Source: Patiria miniata
Lineage: Eukaryota > Echinodermata > Asteroidea > Valvatida > Asterinidae
Length of the DNA: 64,000 nucleotides
Assembly (NCBI RefSeq): GCF_015706575.1
Contig: NW_024037048.1
Span: 12,541,512-12,605,511, forward strand
Reading direction: 5' to 3'
Of this stretch, positions 32,887 through 46,347 are shown piece after piece. Position numbers and translations under genes: made by a program. The notes beneath the pieces are model-generated. The model ran no database searches. It was not told the DNA's origin and worked only from the letters and a program-made list of their open reading frames with translations. Every line of letters begins with the position of its first letter. Positions within the stretch are counted from its first letter, which is position 1.

Positions 32887-35549
32887 TTTATTTATTTATT
32901 AAATGGTTTATTTTAAAAACATCATATCGCAGCCTCGCAGCCGAATTGCACAATGTTTTACATGATTTACAAATATTGTTAAAAGACAATGCTTACATAC
33001 AAATAAGAAACACGAAACTATGACACATACCAGTAAAAAACACTTATTAAATATTACATTTAAGGGGAAAAAAATACATAATCAGCCCTTGAGCTAAAAT
33101 TATAAACTTCTTTGATAAAATTCAATTTAAAGAGTCAGTTTTGTAATAACCCGTAAATATAAAGTGAACAAAGTAAAAGAGTTGTGTTGGAACATGACAT
33201 ATGCATTAAAAATGTAAGAGTTATACAGTGAGATACAAGAGACTGAGACTGGTCAATTAATAAGCTGTTGCTACTCAATAGAGATAAATATTACTTCGCA
33301 TTATAAAGTCTTATCAAAGATGGTATTGGGCTGTTTCTCATTCTTGTTGTTCTACAGCGAGGCTCTGGAATTTTTTTAGTATGTCTTAACTGTCTTGCGT
33401 TTTCCGCAGATGGAAGAAAATTCTGAAACTGTTTTGAATGGGTTATTGTCTTTTGCATGAACGAAGTACACAATGATACTCGCCTTTCTTCTAAGTTTTC
33501 CATACCTAGCACATTTTTTGAGTTCTCATAACTTATAAAACGTCTGCCAAGAATGATTCGAAAAGCTCGTTTTTGGATTGACTCAAGAGCTAAGCACTGC
33601 TTGTTGGTGAGACCACTACTCCAGACTGGAGCCCCATATTCCAAGATGGGGCGAATATAAGAACAGTACACTGTCAACAAGTCATTGTCGGGCAGACGAT
33701 GTCGTTTGAGGACACGTAGCATATGTAATTTTCTATTTGCTCTCTTAACAAGATCAACTACGTGTGATTCCCATTTCAGGTCATTTTGAATTAGAATGCC
33801 GAGTAATTTAAGTACATTAACACACTGCAACGCATGGCCATTAATGCTAATTTCATTCATTACTGCAAGATTCCGTAAGAAATTAATTTGCATTACACAA
33901 CATTTAGCAGGATTCACTTTCATGTTATTGTCACTCGACCACTTTACAATATGTGTAACCGCATCTTCCATTCCAGAGGGCTGGTCTGTGCTCCGGGTTT
34001 CAATCAGCGTCATGTCATCAACGTATTTATAGGCATTTATACCGTCTAGTGCACATGCATCGTTTATCATTGCGAGAAAAATAATAGGGCCCAAACATGT
34101 TCCCTGCGGTACTCCAGCATGTAGCACAGACCAGTTGGACATATGCGATCTATACCTTACACATGTTACACGTTGTTGCCGCGATACAAGGAAGTTTGTT
34201 ATCCATGGGATCAGACTTTCTCACACTCCTAATTTCAATAACTTTGAAACAGCAATGGAGTGGTCTATGCGGTCGAATGCCTACGAGAAATCGGTGACAA
34301 GCAGAGTTGATGTAGATTTAGACTTCTCTGCATTCAGAAATACATTGTTTAGAATGTTTATTATGCAGTGTGAAGTCGACAAGTTTTCCGGTTGCCAAAC
34401 TGGTTGGGGTCCAATCGAGGTTCTATGTCACGTAACACCCACTTCGCTATTTTCGCGAAGTGATCCGTAAGTGATACCGGGCGCAACTTTTCTATAGTTG
34501 GGGGGGTGTGCTTTGGGAATACGTATTACAATCGCACGTTTCCATTCATTCGGTACGACATTTTGTTGGAGCGAAGAGTTAATGATGTGTGCAAGGGTGT
34601 TGCCAATTCATAAGAGAACTGACGAATCACTCTCGTTGGAACACCGTCTGGACCTCCAGCGGTGGTTCGCCTGATCTTCGATAAAGCTTTTTCAACCTCC
34701 CACGGGTAAATCATTGGAGTCGGCTTCGGTGCTGGCAGAAAGGCAGGTAGTTCTGAAGCGTTAAGTGGGCTCAAATCCTGTGATATCGCTATGAAATGGT
34801 CGTTTATTGCATTGGCAATGTCTATGTCATTGGTCGGGTCTATTCCCGGTACTGCGATCGGCTCTTGCTCCCGTCTGTCACCGGTCATCACGCGAATTTC
34901 CCGATACCACGACGAGGGGTTGCTTTTCTTCAAGCATTGAACGCGAGTAGGGTAATACTTGTGAATCGTTTTGGATATTATACGCTTTACTTAATTACGG
35001 AGTCGCTTCCAATTGTCACTGTGGGTTGGGTCGTACGCTCGCTGTCTCTCTCGAATAACAGATTTTATTTCACCATTTATCCACGGCTTGTCCTTCGAGT
35101 GTTACTTACTTTGCCGAGTCGGGAAGTGAAGATCTAGCTTTGTGCAGTGTGTGGTAGAAAGCCTAGCACTGTGCGTTGACGTCATCTGGCTCTGTAACTT
35201 CCAACCAGTCATATGAGCTATCGCACTCTCCGGCATTTGACGATTTATCCTTATATTGGTGCAATTAGGTGACGGGTGATAGAACTTTGGGCTCCATAAT
35301 AACGATGCATGATCAGACCGACCCACAGGTGACATAATGCGAACTCTTTCATAATATTGACTAATGTTTGTAATAATTTTGTCCAGTGTTTGGGTACCTC
35401 TCGTTGGCTGTTGCACTATTTGTTTGTATTGCTGATTATTCAGGAGAGGGTTGATGTCAAGTTGGTTAAAATCACCCAGAAGGATGAAGGCTGCATCGGG
35501 ATGTTTTGTTGAGAGATGGTCTATGGTTGACTGTAAATGTTCGATCGAA
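32887..35549 (-). mobile_element. LINE, copy B
   Basis: Equivalent of 8415-11077. The satellite resumes with GGTAGGGGGTTGC at 35550. Confidence 0.8.
33291..35542 (-). pseudogene. LINE endonuclease/reverse transcriptase relic, copy B
   Basis: All frame pieces have the same length and sequence as in copy A (33291-34142, 34526-34933, 35102-35416). YVDD and GDFN motifs are present and the frameshifts are the same. Identity of every break shows the LINE decayed before the two sequences separated, if they ever did. Confidence 0.85.
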
Positions 35550-35561
35550 GGTAGGGGGTTG

Positions 35562-36912
35562 CAACCAGTTTGTATTGATGCCTTAACACTGAATGGAATA
35601 TAAAGATATAACTTAAGAGTGGTTTTAGGTCAGACTACGGTAATTACCTTAAGAGCGGCGGGAAATGCGTGGAGGGGGCGGGGCCCAACCCCCCACCATG
35701 TACATTTTGGCTCATATCGTCGCAAGGCATTTGTTAAATCCTGCCAAGCAACCTCGTCCCCAGTGCTTACTTTATTTCCAACACGGTTTCCAATAGTAAA
35801 CCCTGGATAGGAAATTTTCTTCCTGTATCCTGATTCGATACCGCAATTGGCTAGTAATGGATTTTTATCGTGTACTTGGTGTTGTTATTCTCAACGTGCA
35901 GTACGTGTTTTCGCGATCATTAGTCCACGCCTTCTCGAAAATATTAATTTTCTTTCCAATTTGTTAATATAAATATGAAATGTGAATTGATGTGATACTG
36001 CATATTGTTTCGTTAAGATCGTAACAGTTTAATTGAATAAAAATCGTGTTTTCGTAACTCACGCCATGCTCGCGCTGCTACGAATTGACTCTGTTTTTAC
36101 CCCAGACACCGCATACAAAAACAAACGCTAATTTAACGCACATGCAGGCACCAGACTATTCCTCATTTGCATACGTGTTCAAAAATCTTGCACATGCAAA
36201 TGATCCAATACCAGGGTGAGAGAGCAGGTAGTGATGGGCGCGTACTGCTCGACACCCTGGGTACGAGGTTGCCTGCCAAGTTTCTTGCACCGTTGTTCTG
36301 ATGTCTTGCCGTTATCTTGACATCAAGTTTATGAAAATAGGGCATAACTTTGTCACGAAATGTCCATTTTCCAACACAGGTACCGGTAGGCCTAAATGTT
36401 AACTTTTCCCATTGAAAGTACATGCACATGAAAGCGTGCATGACAGTGCCGACTTACAGATTGAATTGAAACTGTGCAAATGTACTAAAAACTTAAAATT
36501 GGGAAAATGAAACCATTTTTATTGATGCCTTGGCACTTGTGGAATATGAAAAAAATATAACTTAAGAGTTCCTTTTGGCCAGACTAATTAACTTAAGAGC
36601 GGCGCGAACAGTGCGGAGGGGGCAGGGCTGCAACCCCCCTCCGTGTACATTTTGGCTCCTACCGTTGCAATGCATTTATTAAATTCTGCCAAACTTCTCT
36701 GATATGTTGCAGTTTTTTTGACACCACGTTTATGAAAATAGGGCATACCTTCGCCACAAAATTTTCAAATACAAAACAGGTATAAGTTTAAATGCTAACT
36801 TTTCCATTACATGTTCCATAACGTACATCGGAGGGCGCATGAGAGCGCCGACTGACTTTAAATGACCACGACAACAAAACATTTCAACAGGTTGAATTGA
36901 AACTTCACAAAT
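35562..36912 (+). repeat. Family X, two plus-strand units, copy B
   Basis: Equivalent of 11090-12440, carrying the same inserted MITE. Confidence 0.7.
35748..36271. mobile_element. hAT-like MITE, copy B
   Basis: Equivalent of 11276-11799, with CCTGCCAA on both sides. Confidence 0.65.
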
Positions 36913-37119
36913 GTACTATACTGATATTCCGTTGTCCATTAAAGTAATTACCGATGTGGGGAGAGCATATCAGATTTCCGTTGCCCTGGGACATCTCAAT
37001 TAACTTTGTTTACCTTAGCACTTTTATTCTTCAAAACTTCTGATTGATGATCTTTTCACGGAATCAAAGTAGCCAAAGCGCTTTACCCAACCATGAAACA
37101 TTATTTCAAGTTCACGATA

Positions 37120-38193
37120 AGGCCTTAAAAAAAAAGTGTTATGTTGGCGTAACCCGACCGACCCTAAAAATGCGGCCGACCCTGGATATTTTTTTTTTTT
37201 TTGAAGGGAAGAAATATAATTAAAATCTATAAAAATGAATTTTAAATACGTTTTGAAACCATTTCTGACCGTTTCTCCTCAATTGTATGACGATAGCGCG
37301 CGTGGAACTTTGGAGTGCACAATGTTTTGCACCTTCCTCTCCATGACACAACGAACTTGCAGAAGATCGCGCATGCCTACAGGCAGTGCACGTACGGAGA
37401 TCGATGCACCATGCATGCATGATAGATGCACATGTACAATGTACAGTACATGTATAGCCTCGTCCTAGACTGTTGCACGGCGCGAACTGCTACATATACT
37501 ATTGAAAATACTTCGCTATTTATTCCATGTTAAAAAAAATAGTTCATTATAATATAAATTATTTAATTAATATTCCACTATTTTACACGATAACAATTGA
37601 TATATATTTATTCTAAAAATGGTAAACTATTTTGTAACCCCGGCGGCCGATGCGACCCGCCGGCCGGCCCCCGGCCCGTGGTCCGGTTACGTACGTACGC
37701 AAGTACGCCGTCGCATCATGGCGCCCGGTACCGAAGCGTACAGTCACGACAGCGTTTCCATCAAGGGCAAATGGGGATCTTCGGTCAATTTCAACCGTTT
37801 AATGCAGATGAATTTGAGTCTAGAGCTGGGGTAATCGCCTAGAGCTGTGCCGATGGTGTAAAAGCGGGTTACACCGTGCTAAAAATACAAACTTCAAAGG
37901 AAGAATCGGGTCCATATAAAGATGTCGATGCAGATGAAACGGCTAACATTTTGTCTGATTTTGGATTCCGCTTTTTGATATGTACTTTTGGAAAGGTTGA
38001 TGATGAGTTTAAAAGTATATAAATATTGTGTGTAGCCTTGTTTTCTTTTGTTATCGTGTACTACTACCGGCTTAATGTCATTCTCGTTGCTGGGATTAAA
38101 AAAAAAAAAAAAAAAAAACAACAACAAAATGACCTACCTACCCTATTTTTTCTGGCCTGTTACGCCAACATAACTTCTTTTTTTTTTAGGCCT
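37120..38193. mobile_element. TIR element with coding-like segment, copy B
   Basis: Equivalent of 12648-13723. The coding-like stretch (37619 onward) has four G instead of five before the GTAATCG word, so its frame ends at about 37834. The A-run near 38100 also differs in length. Confidence 0.6.
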
Positions 38194-38457
38194 AACCAGC
38201 CACATTTTGTAACCCTTTTACAAAACTCACTGGTGCATTGTTGTAACTTTGTCTGGCTTGCTTTTTATAATAATTGATATATATGTATGCTTTGTTGCGC
38301 CTGCGTCGCCGTGCATGAAAACAGGGGACATGGGGATCAGATACTCTAAATAACAAAATCGTCTTTGGGTCTGAATTCTTGAGATCCTGTAGAACAATAG
38401 TCAAAACTAGATGTATGTTTGTTGACAAACATATGGCTGTTTCACTATTGTGTTTTT

Positions 38458-40286
38458 TATGCCCCGCGGCGAAGCCGAAGGGGCATACTGTTTCCGCCTT
38501 GTCCTTCCGTGGGGGGGTGTGAGCTTGTCTTACATACGCAGTGTGGACTTCCGAACAAAAGACGTCCACATAATGTAGGTAGCAGCGACGAAGTGTGGAC
38601 TTACCCCACGTCCACACAGTGTTTCCCCATTTCTGGAAAACAGGTTTAGAGGCATTTTTGGGTTAGGTTTATGTGTAGCAGAATGAAGAGAAACACTAAA
38701 GGGAATCATTGAAAAAAAATTGGGTTGTAAGAGATTTCACAGTTTGAGAAAAATGAGTTTTTCCACTGGTGTTCCTTAACTACACGAAAAGAAAGGAAAG
38801 TCCACACTAGGTATGTGAAACAAGTCTGGGTGGGTGGGTGTGTGTGTGTGTCCGGACAAATCTTGTCAGCACGATAACTTGAGAAATTCTTAACATATGA
38901 ACTTCAAATTTGGTTTGTGGATTGTTCTTGGTAATCCTAAGAAGCCTTTTGCATTTGGGGCCAAAAGGCCAAAGGTCAAGTTCACAGTCGCTAAAACAAT
39001 AGAAATCTTGTCAGCGCGATAACTTGAGAAATACTTAAAGGGAAAATACAACATTTGCAAACATCAAAAAATAATACTACCAAATCATTTTGAAATACCT
39101 TGCTGGACTGTTAGTGAATGACAGTGTAAAGCATCCTGTAAAATCATGGTACCTGGTATACTGTCATTTTCAAGAAAAGTGGTATTTTTGTATCAATTTC
39201 CAACGCTGATCGGCCGATCAGCGTTGGAAAAAACTGGCTTTTTTCAAATACTGGCCAAATTGACCATCGCACTTGTTTGCAATCGATTACAAACCTATGA
39301 ACGGGTACGAGCCAGCTAGACTGGTTCCCTGACCTTACAATTCCCCAATGTATGTAAACTGCTCTGTTTCTTCTTATATGGAGTCAGGGAACCAGACTAC
39401 AGGAAAATGATTGTTTTTCTTGGTTTTTATAGAATTTTCGAACCCAAAACCTCAAAAAAGTCAGTGTAACTATATTTGCTATATATTTCCAACCCCCCAA
39501 TTCCATCCATTTCTGAAAATTACAGCAAAAGCAAATGATGTATATTCCCTTTAACATATGAACTTCAAATTTGGTTTGTGGATTGTTCTTGGTAATCCTA
39601 AGAAGCCTTTCGCATTTGGGGCCAAAAGGCCAAAGGTCAAGTTCACAGTGACTAAAACAATAGAAATCTTGTCAGCGCGATAACTTGAGAAATACTTAAC
39701 ATGTGAACTTCAATTTGGTTTGTGGATTGTTTTTGGCAATCCTAAGAAGCCTTTTGCATTTTGGGCCAAAGGTCAAGGTCAAGTTCACAGTGACTAAAAC
39801 AATAGAAATCTTGTCAGCGCGATAACTTGAGAAATACTTTACATGAGAACTTCAAATTTGGTTTGTGGATTGTTCTTGGCAATCCTAAGAAGCCTATTGC
39901 ATTTGGGGCCAAAAGGTCAAGGGTCAAGTTCACAGTGGCTAAAACAATAGAAATCTTGTCAGCGCGATAACTTGAGAAATACTTAACATATGAACTTCAA
40001 ATTTGGTTTGTGGATTGTTCTTGGTAATCCTAAGAAGCCTATTGCATTTGGGGCCAAAAGGTCAAGGGTCAAGTTCACAGTGGCTAAAACAATAGAAATC
40101 TTGTATTTATTCTGAGATTTTAGGGATTAGGGATTAATTCATATAAAACCTACAGAAGACACTAATGCTGTCAATGAATGTTCCATGTGACCAAGGTACA
40201 TGTAAGTTGATGTTAAAAGAGTGGTGTTATGTCATGGAAACAGTCACGTTTGCGGGGCATTTGTGTTTGTAAACACACCTGACTTG
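38458..40286 (+). mobile_element. Satellite-bearing element II, copy B
   Basis: Equivalent of 13988-15819, with the same hairpin start and CCTGACTTG end. It contains the TTAA-flanked MITE at 39039-39550. A minus-strand Helitron-like CTAG end precedes it at 38407-38410. Confidence 0.65.
39039..39550. mobile_element. TTAA-flanked MITE, copy B
   Basis: Equivalent of 14569-15080, same length, TTAA at 39035-39038 and 39551-39554. Confidence 0.75.
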
Positions 40287-40782
40287 TTATGTCATGTTAT
40301 AGACTACGGGAGATAATAGATGTGAAGTCGAAAGTTGCAAAATCATGAGGACAAATGGTACAAAACATATGCTTAAAAATGCAGATTGGATTGAATGTCT
40401 ATTCTTATCTGATGACGTCATCATGACACGGCTGATATTGTGATCGATATCATATTGAGGTTTAGGTAGAATCTATATTTGTCAACTGAATGGAACTTGT
40501 CGCATGTAGTCATATCAACAGAAATTGTGCACAATTTTGCGAAACCATTTTTCCATTGATATTTAGCCTCCAAAATATGCAACTTTACTATGACGTCATA
40601 TGTCATGTGATGACGTCATCATGACGCCACTACAATGTTTATCTATAACGCATCCCGGTCTAGGTACAAACCAACTTTTAACCCAATCAATCATGTAGTT
40701 CAGGAGATATATGCCTTTAAAATATATTTATTGACTATGACATCATATGTCACGTGATGACGTCATCATGACATCATTTTTT
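40287..40782 (+). repeat. TGACGTCA-type repeat, copy B
   Basis: Equivalent of 15820-16315. Confidence 0.6.
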
Positions 40783-43418
40783 TATGCCCCGCGGCGAAGC
40801 CGAAGGGGCATACTGTTTCCGCCTCGTCCTTCCATGGGTGGGTGGGTGGGTGGGTGGGTGGGTGGGTGTGTTCCTGCATGGCATTACGCCTGAGGACAGA
40901 CAACAAAAGGAGCACAAAGGGGCCATTGATCCTAGAAGGAAGGTGCCTATTGTCCTCGAACGCAGGTTTGTGTGCTTAGTCTATGGGAGAGTGTTATATT
41001 ACAGGGACAAAGGAAAACACAAAGCCAATCCTCGAAAGCATAGCAAAAAACGACAGCGTGTGGGTGGGTGGGTGGGTGGGTGGGTGGGTGGGTGTGAGTT
41101 TGTCTTACATACGCAGTGTGGACTTCCGAACAAAAGACGTCCACATAATGTAGGTAGCACCGACGTTGTGTGGACTTACCCCACGTCCACACAGTGTTTC
41201 CCCATTTCTGGAAAACAGGTTTAGAGGCATTTTTGGGTTAGGTTTATCTGTAGCAGAATGAAGAGAAACACTAAAGGGAATCATAGAAAAAAAATTGGGT
41301 TGAAAGAGTTTTCACAGTTTGAGAAAAATGAGTTTTTTCACTGGTTTTTCTTAACTACACGAAAGCAATGGAAAGTCCACACTAGTCATGTGAAACAAGT
41401 ATGGGTGTGTGTGTGTGTGTGTGTGTGTCCGTCCGGACAAATCTTGTCAGCGCGATAACTTGAGAAATACTTAACATATGAACTTCAAATTTGGTTTGTG
41501 GATTGTTCTTGGTAATCCTAAGAAGCCTTTTGCATTTGGGGCCAAAAGGCCAAAGGTCAAGTTCACAGTGGCTAAAACAATAGAAATCTTGTCAGCGCGA
41601 TAACTTGAGAAATACTTAACATATGAACTTCAAATTTGGTTTGTGGATTGTTCTTGGTAATCCTAAGAAGCCTTTTGCATTTGGGGCCAAAAGGCCAAAG
41701 GTCAAGTTCACAGTGGCTAAAACAATAGAAATCTTGTCAGCGCGATAACTTGAGAAATACTTAACATGAACTTCAAATTTGGTTTGTGGATTGTTCTTGG
41801 TAATCCTAAGAAGCCTTTTGCATTTGGGGCCAAAAGGCCAAAGGTCAAGTTCACAGTGGCTAAAACAATAGAAATCTTGTCAGCGCGATAACTTGAGAAA
41901 TAATTAACATATGAACTTCAAATTTGGTTTGTGGATTGTTCTTGGTAATCCTAAGAAGCCTTTTGCATTTGGGGCCAAAAGGCCAAAGGTCAAGTTCACA
42001 GTGGCTAAAACAATAGAAATCTTGTCAGCGCGATAACTTGAGAAATAATTAACATATGAACTTCAAATTTGGTTTGTGGATTGTTCTTGGTAATCCTAAG
42101 AAGCCTTTCGCATTTGGGGCCAAAAGGCCAAAGGTCAAGTTCACAGTGGCTAAAACAATAGAAATCATGTCAGCGTGATAACTTGAGAAATACTTTACAT
42201 GTGAACTTCAAATTTGGTTTGTGGATTGTTCTTGGTAATCCTAAGAAGCCTATTGCATAGCTGCCAACTGTTACGAATTTTTCGTAATTATTACGAATTG
42301 TTTGTTAAATTACGAAAATACGATATGCCACTAAAACATTACGAATTTCCCATTTTCTACCTAACGAAGAAAAAAAATACTTGTATTTTTAAGTATCGTT
42401 TTTGACCGAAAACTTCTGGCGAAATGTCGCGATAATGGATGGACTGGTGACAAGTCTAATAAGAATGCAGTCAAGCACCTGATAGACATCAATGCAGTGT
42501 GCGCAGTGAAGTACTTGAGGACCAGACTAAATCTATTTTTCAATGGTGTGTCATTTGTGTGCTGCATCTCGTGGATGTGTGGTTGTGTGTACTGTATGTG
42601 AATTGTGAGTACTTTTCAGTGACGATCGTGAGCACATTTGGTCGCTTTTTGCTGGGATGAGTCTATCAGTGCGAGATTTTAATCATGGAATTTAATAAGA
42701 TTATGGTTGGAATAATTGGTAATAAAGTTTGAGTTTGTCACAACGTCCAGAAAAGATAAATCAGCATGCGTTTGCAAGGTATGTTGATGGGATATTTCTA
42801 TTGCATACGGTGGCCCTAAATCAACGTGTGTAAAAACATTGATACGAACTCGAAACTCCACATCGATAGCATGCATCTCAAAAAAAATATGCGCACATGT
42901 TATTATTGTTATTATTTATTTGACTTCAACAAACAAATACAGACATTGAAACAAAATTAATTTTTTTTTAATTTTTTTTAATTATTTTTTTAAATTATCT
43001 TTTTGCCTACAGTACATTATTATTCACAACAAGAAGGGTATGCACATGTATGTGTACATGTAAACCATGTATCTGTACTCGATGTTGGTAAAGCTTTTGA
43101 TAAAACGAGCAGTTGAAAATGACCGCGCGGGTTGATTACTAATTGGGATTTTGAAAAGTTGGCAGCTATGCTATTGAATTTGGGGCCAAAAGGTCAAGGG
43201 TCAAGTTCACAGTGGCTAAAACAATAGAAATCATGTATTTATTCTGAGATTATAGGGATTAGGGATTAATTCATATAAAACCTATAGAAGACACTAACGC
43301 TGTCAATGAATGTTCCATGTGACCAAGGTACATGTAAGGTGATGTTAAAAGAGTGGTGTTATGTCATGGGAACTGTCACCGTTGCGGGGCATTTGTGTTT
43401 GTAAACACACCTGACTTG
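40783..43418 (+). mobile_element. Satellite-bearing element III, copy B
   Basis: Equivalent of 16316-18950, with the 145-bp array at about 41440-42255. Its hairpin has GGGGCATA where copy A has lost one G. One monomer lacks two bases (ACATGAAC for ACATATGAAC). Confidence 0.65.
42256..43170. mobile_element. TIR element with CTATTG duplication, copy B
   Basis: Equivalent of 17790-18702. CATAGCTGCCAACT ends are intact, with CTATTG at 42250-42255 and 43171-43176. Confidence 0.7.
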
Positions 43419-44926
43419 TTTTTGTTTTTATAAGATTTGAAGTCCAAATTTGAACCCAATCTGACCTGTAGTTCTTGTAATACCGGCCATCAAAATATGT
43501 ATTTTTATGATGATGTCATATGTCATGTGATGATGTCATCATGACGTCACTTTAATTTTCATCTATAACACATCCCAATCTAGGTACATACCAACTTTCA
43601 ACCCCATCGGACCTGTAGTTCAGGAGATATTGGCCTTCAAAATATGTTTATTTTATATGACGTCATATGTCACATGATGACATCATCATGGCGTCAAGTT
43701 GATTTTCATCTATAAGACTTCCCGGTCTAGGTACATACCAACTGTCAACCCAATCGGACCTGTAGTTCTGGAGATATAGCCCAATCTGTCAGATCTAGCC
43801 GAATTCTGCTTGAAAATGGTCACAACAGAAAAATCGCATATAATGTGATGTCACGTGACTCATGATGGCGGCACAATGAAGTCAATGTTCGGCACACAAC
43901 TTCAGCTGCTGTTCTAAGTGTGTGCCGAGTATAAAGGCAATCGGATTAATTTTAGTGCCCTAAGTGCCGGTAAGAAAAAAACGTGTACAAATGCTATGGG
44001 CAAAATGACTGAAAAAGAAAAAAAAGAAAAAGAGAGAAAAAAAAAAATGTTAACGGGAAAAAAAATGTTAACGAAAACAAAGGCTGTTTTTGGCAAAATG
44101 CCGAAACAGCCAATACATTTCTGATTCATTATTTAGACTTCGGACATGAAAAGTTGGCATTTTGAAGTAATAGTGAAAAATGGGTGTACAAAGATCTCTC
44201 ACATGGGCATCGCGAGGAGGTGGGGGGGGGGCAAGGGGGGGCGCTTGCTCCCCCTAACTGGAAAAGCAAAAAAAAGAAGAAACAAAAGAGGAAAAAAAAG
44301 GAAAAGAGGCACGAAGTCATTACTGGTCATTTAATGGGTGTGTTTTTTTGAGGGGGGGGGCAAATGTTCTTGTCCACCCTTGAAAAATCACCATACACTG
44401 GAAGAGTACAGGTATTTTTGAAGGGGGGGGGACTGTATCAATAAACAGGGTATACAAAGTTAATTGACCTTTCGAAAGTGACCAGAAGGCAAATATGAAA
44501 TATTTTCTCCCATCCGATCATTATATTCATAGCATGAAGAACCAGCGTACGGAGTTTTGTGCTTTAGTCTCAAAGTGCAAAACTTTTTACGATATTTGAC
44601 CTTAACAGCTCCGTCAGCCTATACTCACTGCCCCTTAAGATTCAATTAAAGCTTTAGCTTCAAACCGGAAAACTGATATGTACTATATAATTTATCTTTC
44701 ATTCGCCAGCTCCTGCTACCTGTGCTTTCGCGTTATTACCTATTATTTTAAGCAGAAGTTGATATCTCTAATGAAAAACTCCCGAACATCTATCGACATC
44801 TGCAAAGTTTCAATTCCACCTGTTAAAATGTTTTGTTGTCATAGTTATTTAGAGTCGTCACTCTCATGCACCCTCAGATGTACGTCATACATAAAAAATG
44901 GAAAAATTAACATTTAAGCCTATTCC
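43419..44926. repeat. TGACGTCA satellite then non-coding simple sequence, copy B
   Basis: Equivalent of 18951-20460. No gene seen. Confidence 0.5.
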
Positions 44927-45695
44927 CGTTTTGGTATTTGAAAATTTGTGGCAAAGGTATGCCCTTTTTTCATAAATTTGGTGTTAAAATAACCGCATGA
45001 CATCAGAATAACTGTGAAAGAAACTTTGCAGGATTTAACAAATGCCTTGCGACAATAGGAGCCAAAATGTACGTGGTGGGGGGTTGAGGCCCCGCCCCCT
45101 CAGCGCTTTTCCCGCCGCTCTTAAGGTAATTAGTCTGACCTAAAACCACTCTTAAAAAAAAACGTAGGTGAAGGGCAAAACCTAATTTGATTTATATCAC
45201 CCCGACGCAAAATTCCATCTTATAATAGTTTATGCGGTACCCGCTGCTATGTACATCAGATTCGAACCGGCCAACCGATCCCGTTATCTCGGTGGTCGAG
45301 TGGTAAGACATCTGCACTAGAAAGCAGGAGGTCGTGGGTTCGAGTCCCACCCGAGTGATTTTTTTTCCAACTTTCACTCGGGAGGTAACACACTGAGTAT
45401 ACAGTGTTAAAAAACGTCGGTGAAGGCAAAACCTAATTTGATTCACTCTTAAGTTATATTTTCATATTCCATGAATGCTAAGGCATCAATACAAACTGGT
45501 TTCATTTTCTGCTCTACTGTTGCGTTGCAACCGTATCAGCGAAATGGAAAAGAAGGGGGTGACGGCCACGCCCACCCTCCGTGCTCCGGGCCGTTCTTAA
45601 GTTAATTAGTCTGATCTAAAATCATTCTTATGTTATATTTCCATTATCTACAAGTTCCAAGCTATCAAATGATACTGGTTTCGTTCTTGTTCTCA
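44927..45695 (-). repeat. Family X minus-strand units with SINE (45156-45443), copy B
   Basis: Equivalent of 20461-21230. The SINE is flanked by CACTCTTAA at 45147-45155 and 45444-45452, with tRNA-like head at about 45286-45358. Confidence 0.7.
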
Positions 45696-46044
45696 AAATT
45701 TTGATTTAATGCAAAATTGGCCACATTTGGCATGGCGCCAATGGGCCTTTGTCTGATCTAGTGAAACTTAAGACTGGCCATTCTGTGATCAGGGTTGGTG
45801 ATACTATGCTTTAAGACAATCAGGGGATTTGTTCCCGAAATTTTAATAAAACACCATCCAGCTCTCAGTCTAACCCAAAAACAAAGCCCACACGTGTTCA
45901 GCCAACCACGATATAGATTTACTTAACGCATTAATTATCCAACTTAAAACGCTGCCCATGATACCCCGCAGAGCATCCGAACATTTGCAAAATTAGCGAG
46001 TTGTTTTTGGATCCACTCTTTAAAACCACCAGTCTACTTCACTC

Positions 46045-46187
46045 TACTTACCTGTAGAGCAACACTACTTATGCATATTCCCCCTACCGGCAGGTATTTT
46101 CGCTAAGAGTTATATACAATAGCGCCCTCCAGCGCCCTACCCATAACACCCCGCGGCATGCGTGCCTCGTGAGCGTCCTCTTTTCTC
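46045..46187 (+). repeat. DIRS left inverted terminal repeat (copy B)
   Basis: 143 bp, inverse of 52351-52493. Confidence 0.93.
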
Positions 46188-46347
46188 TTAGCGGCAGGTC
46201 GGGTAGGACGTGCATGAAATAGCTCGCTGTTTGCCTCGTCATTTACTACCCTTTTTTGCGTTGAAGAGAAGTATTTAATAAAAGATTTAGTAATAACATT
46301 AGTTTGTAGAGTTTCATCATCTTCTGGGTTTCATTTATTTCATAAAT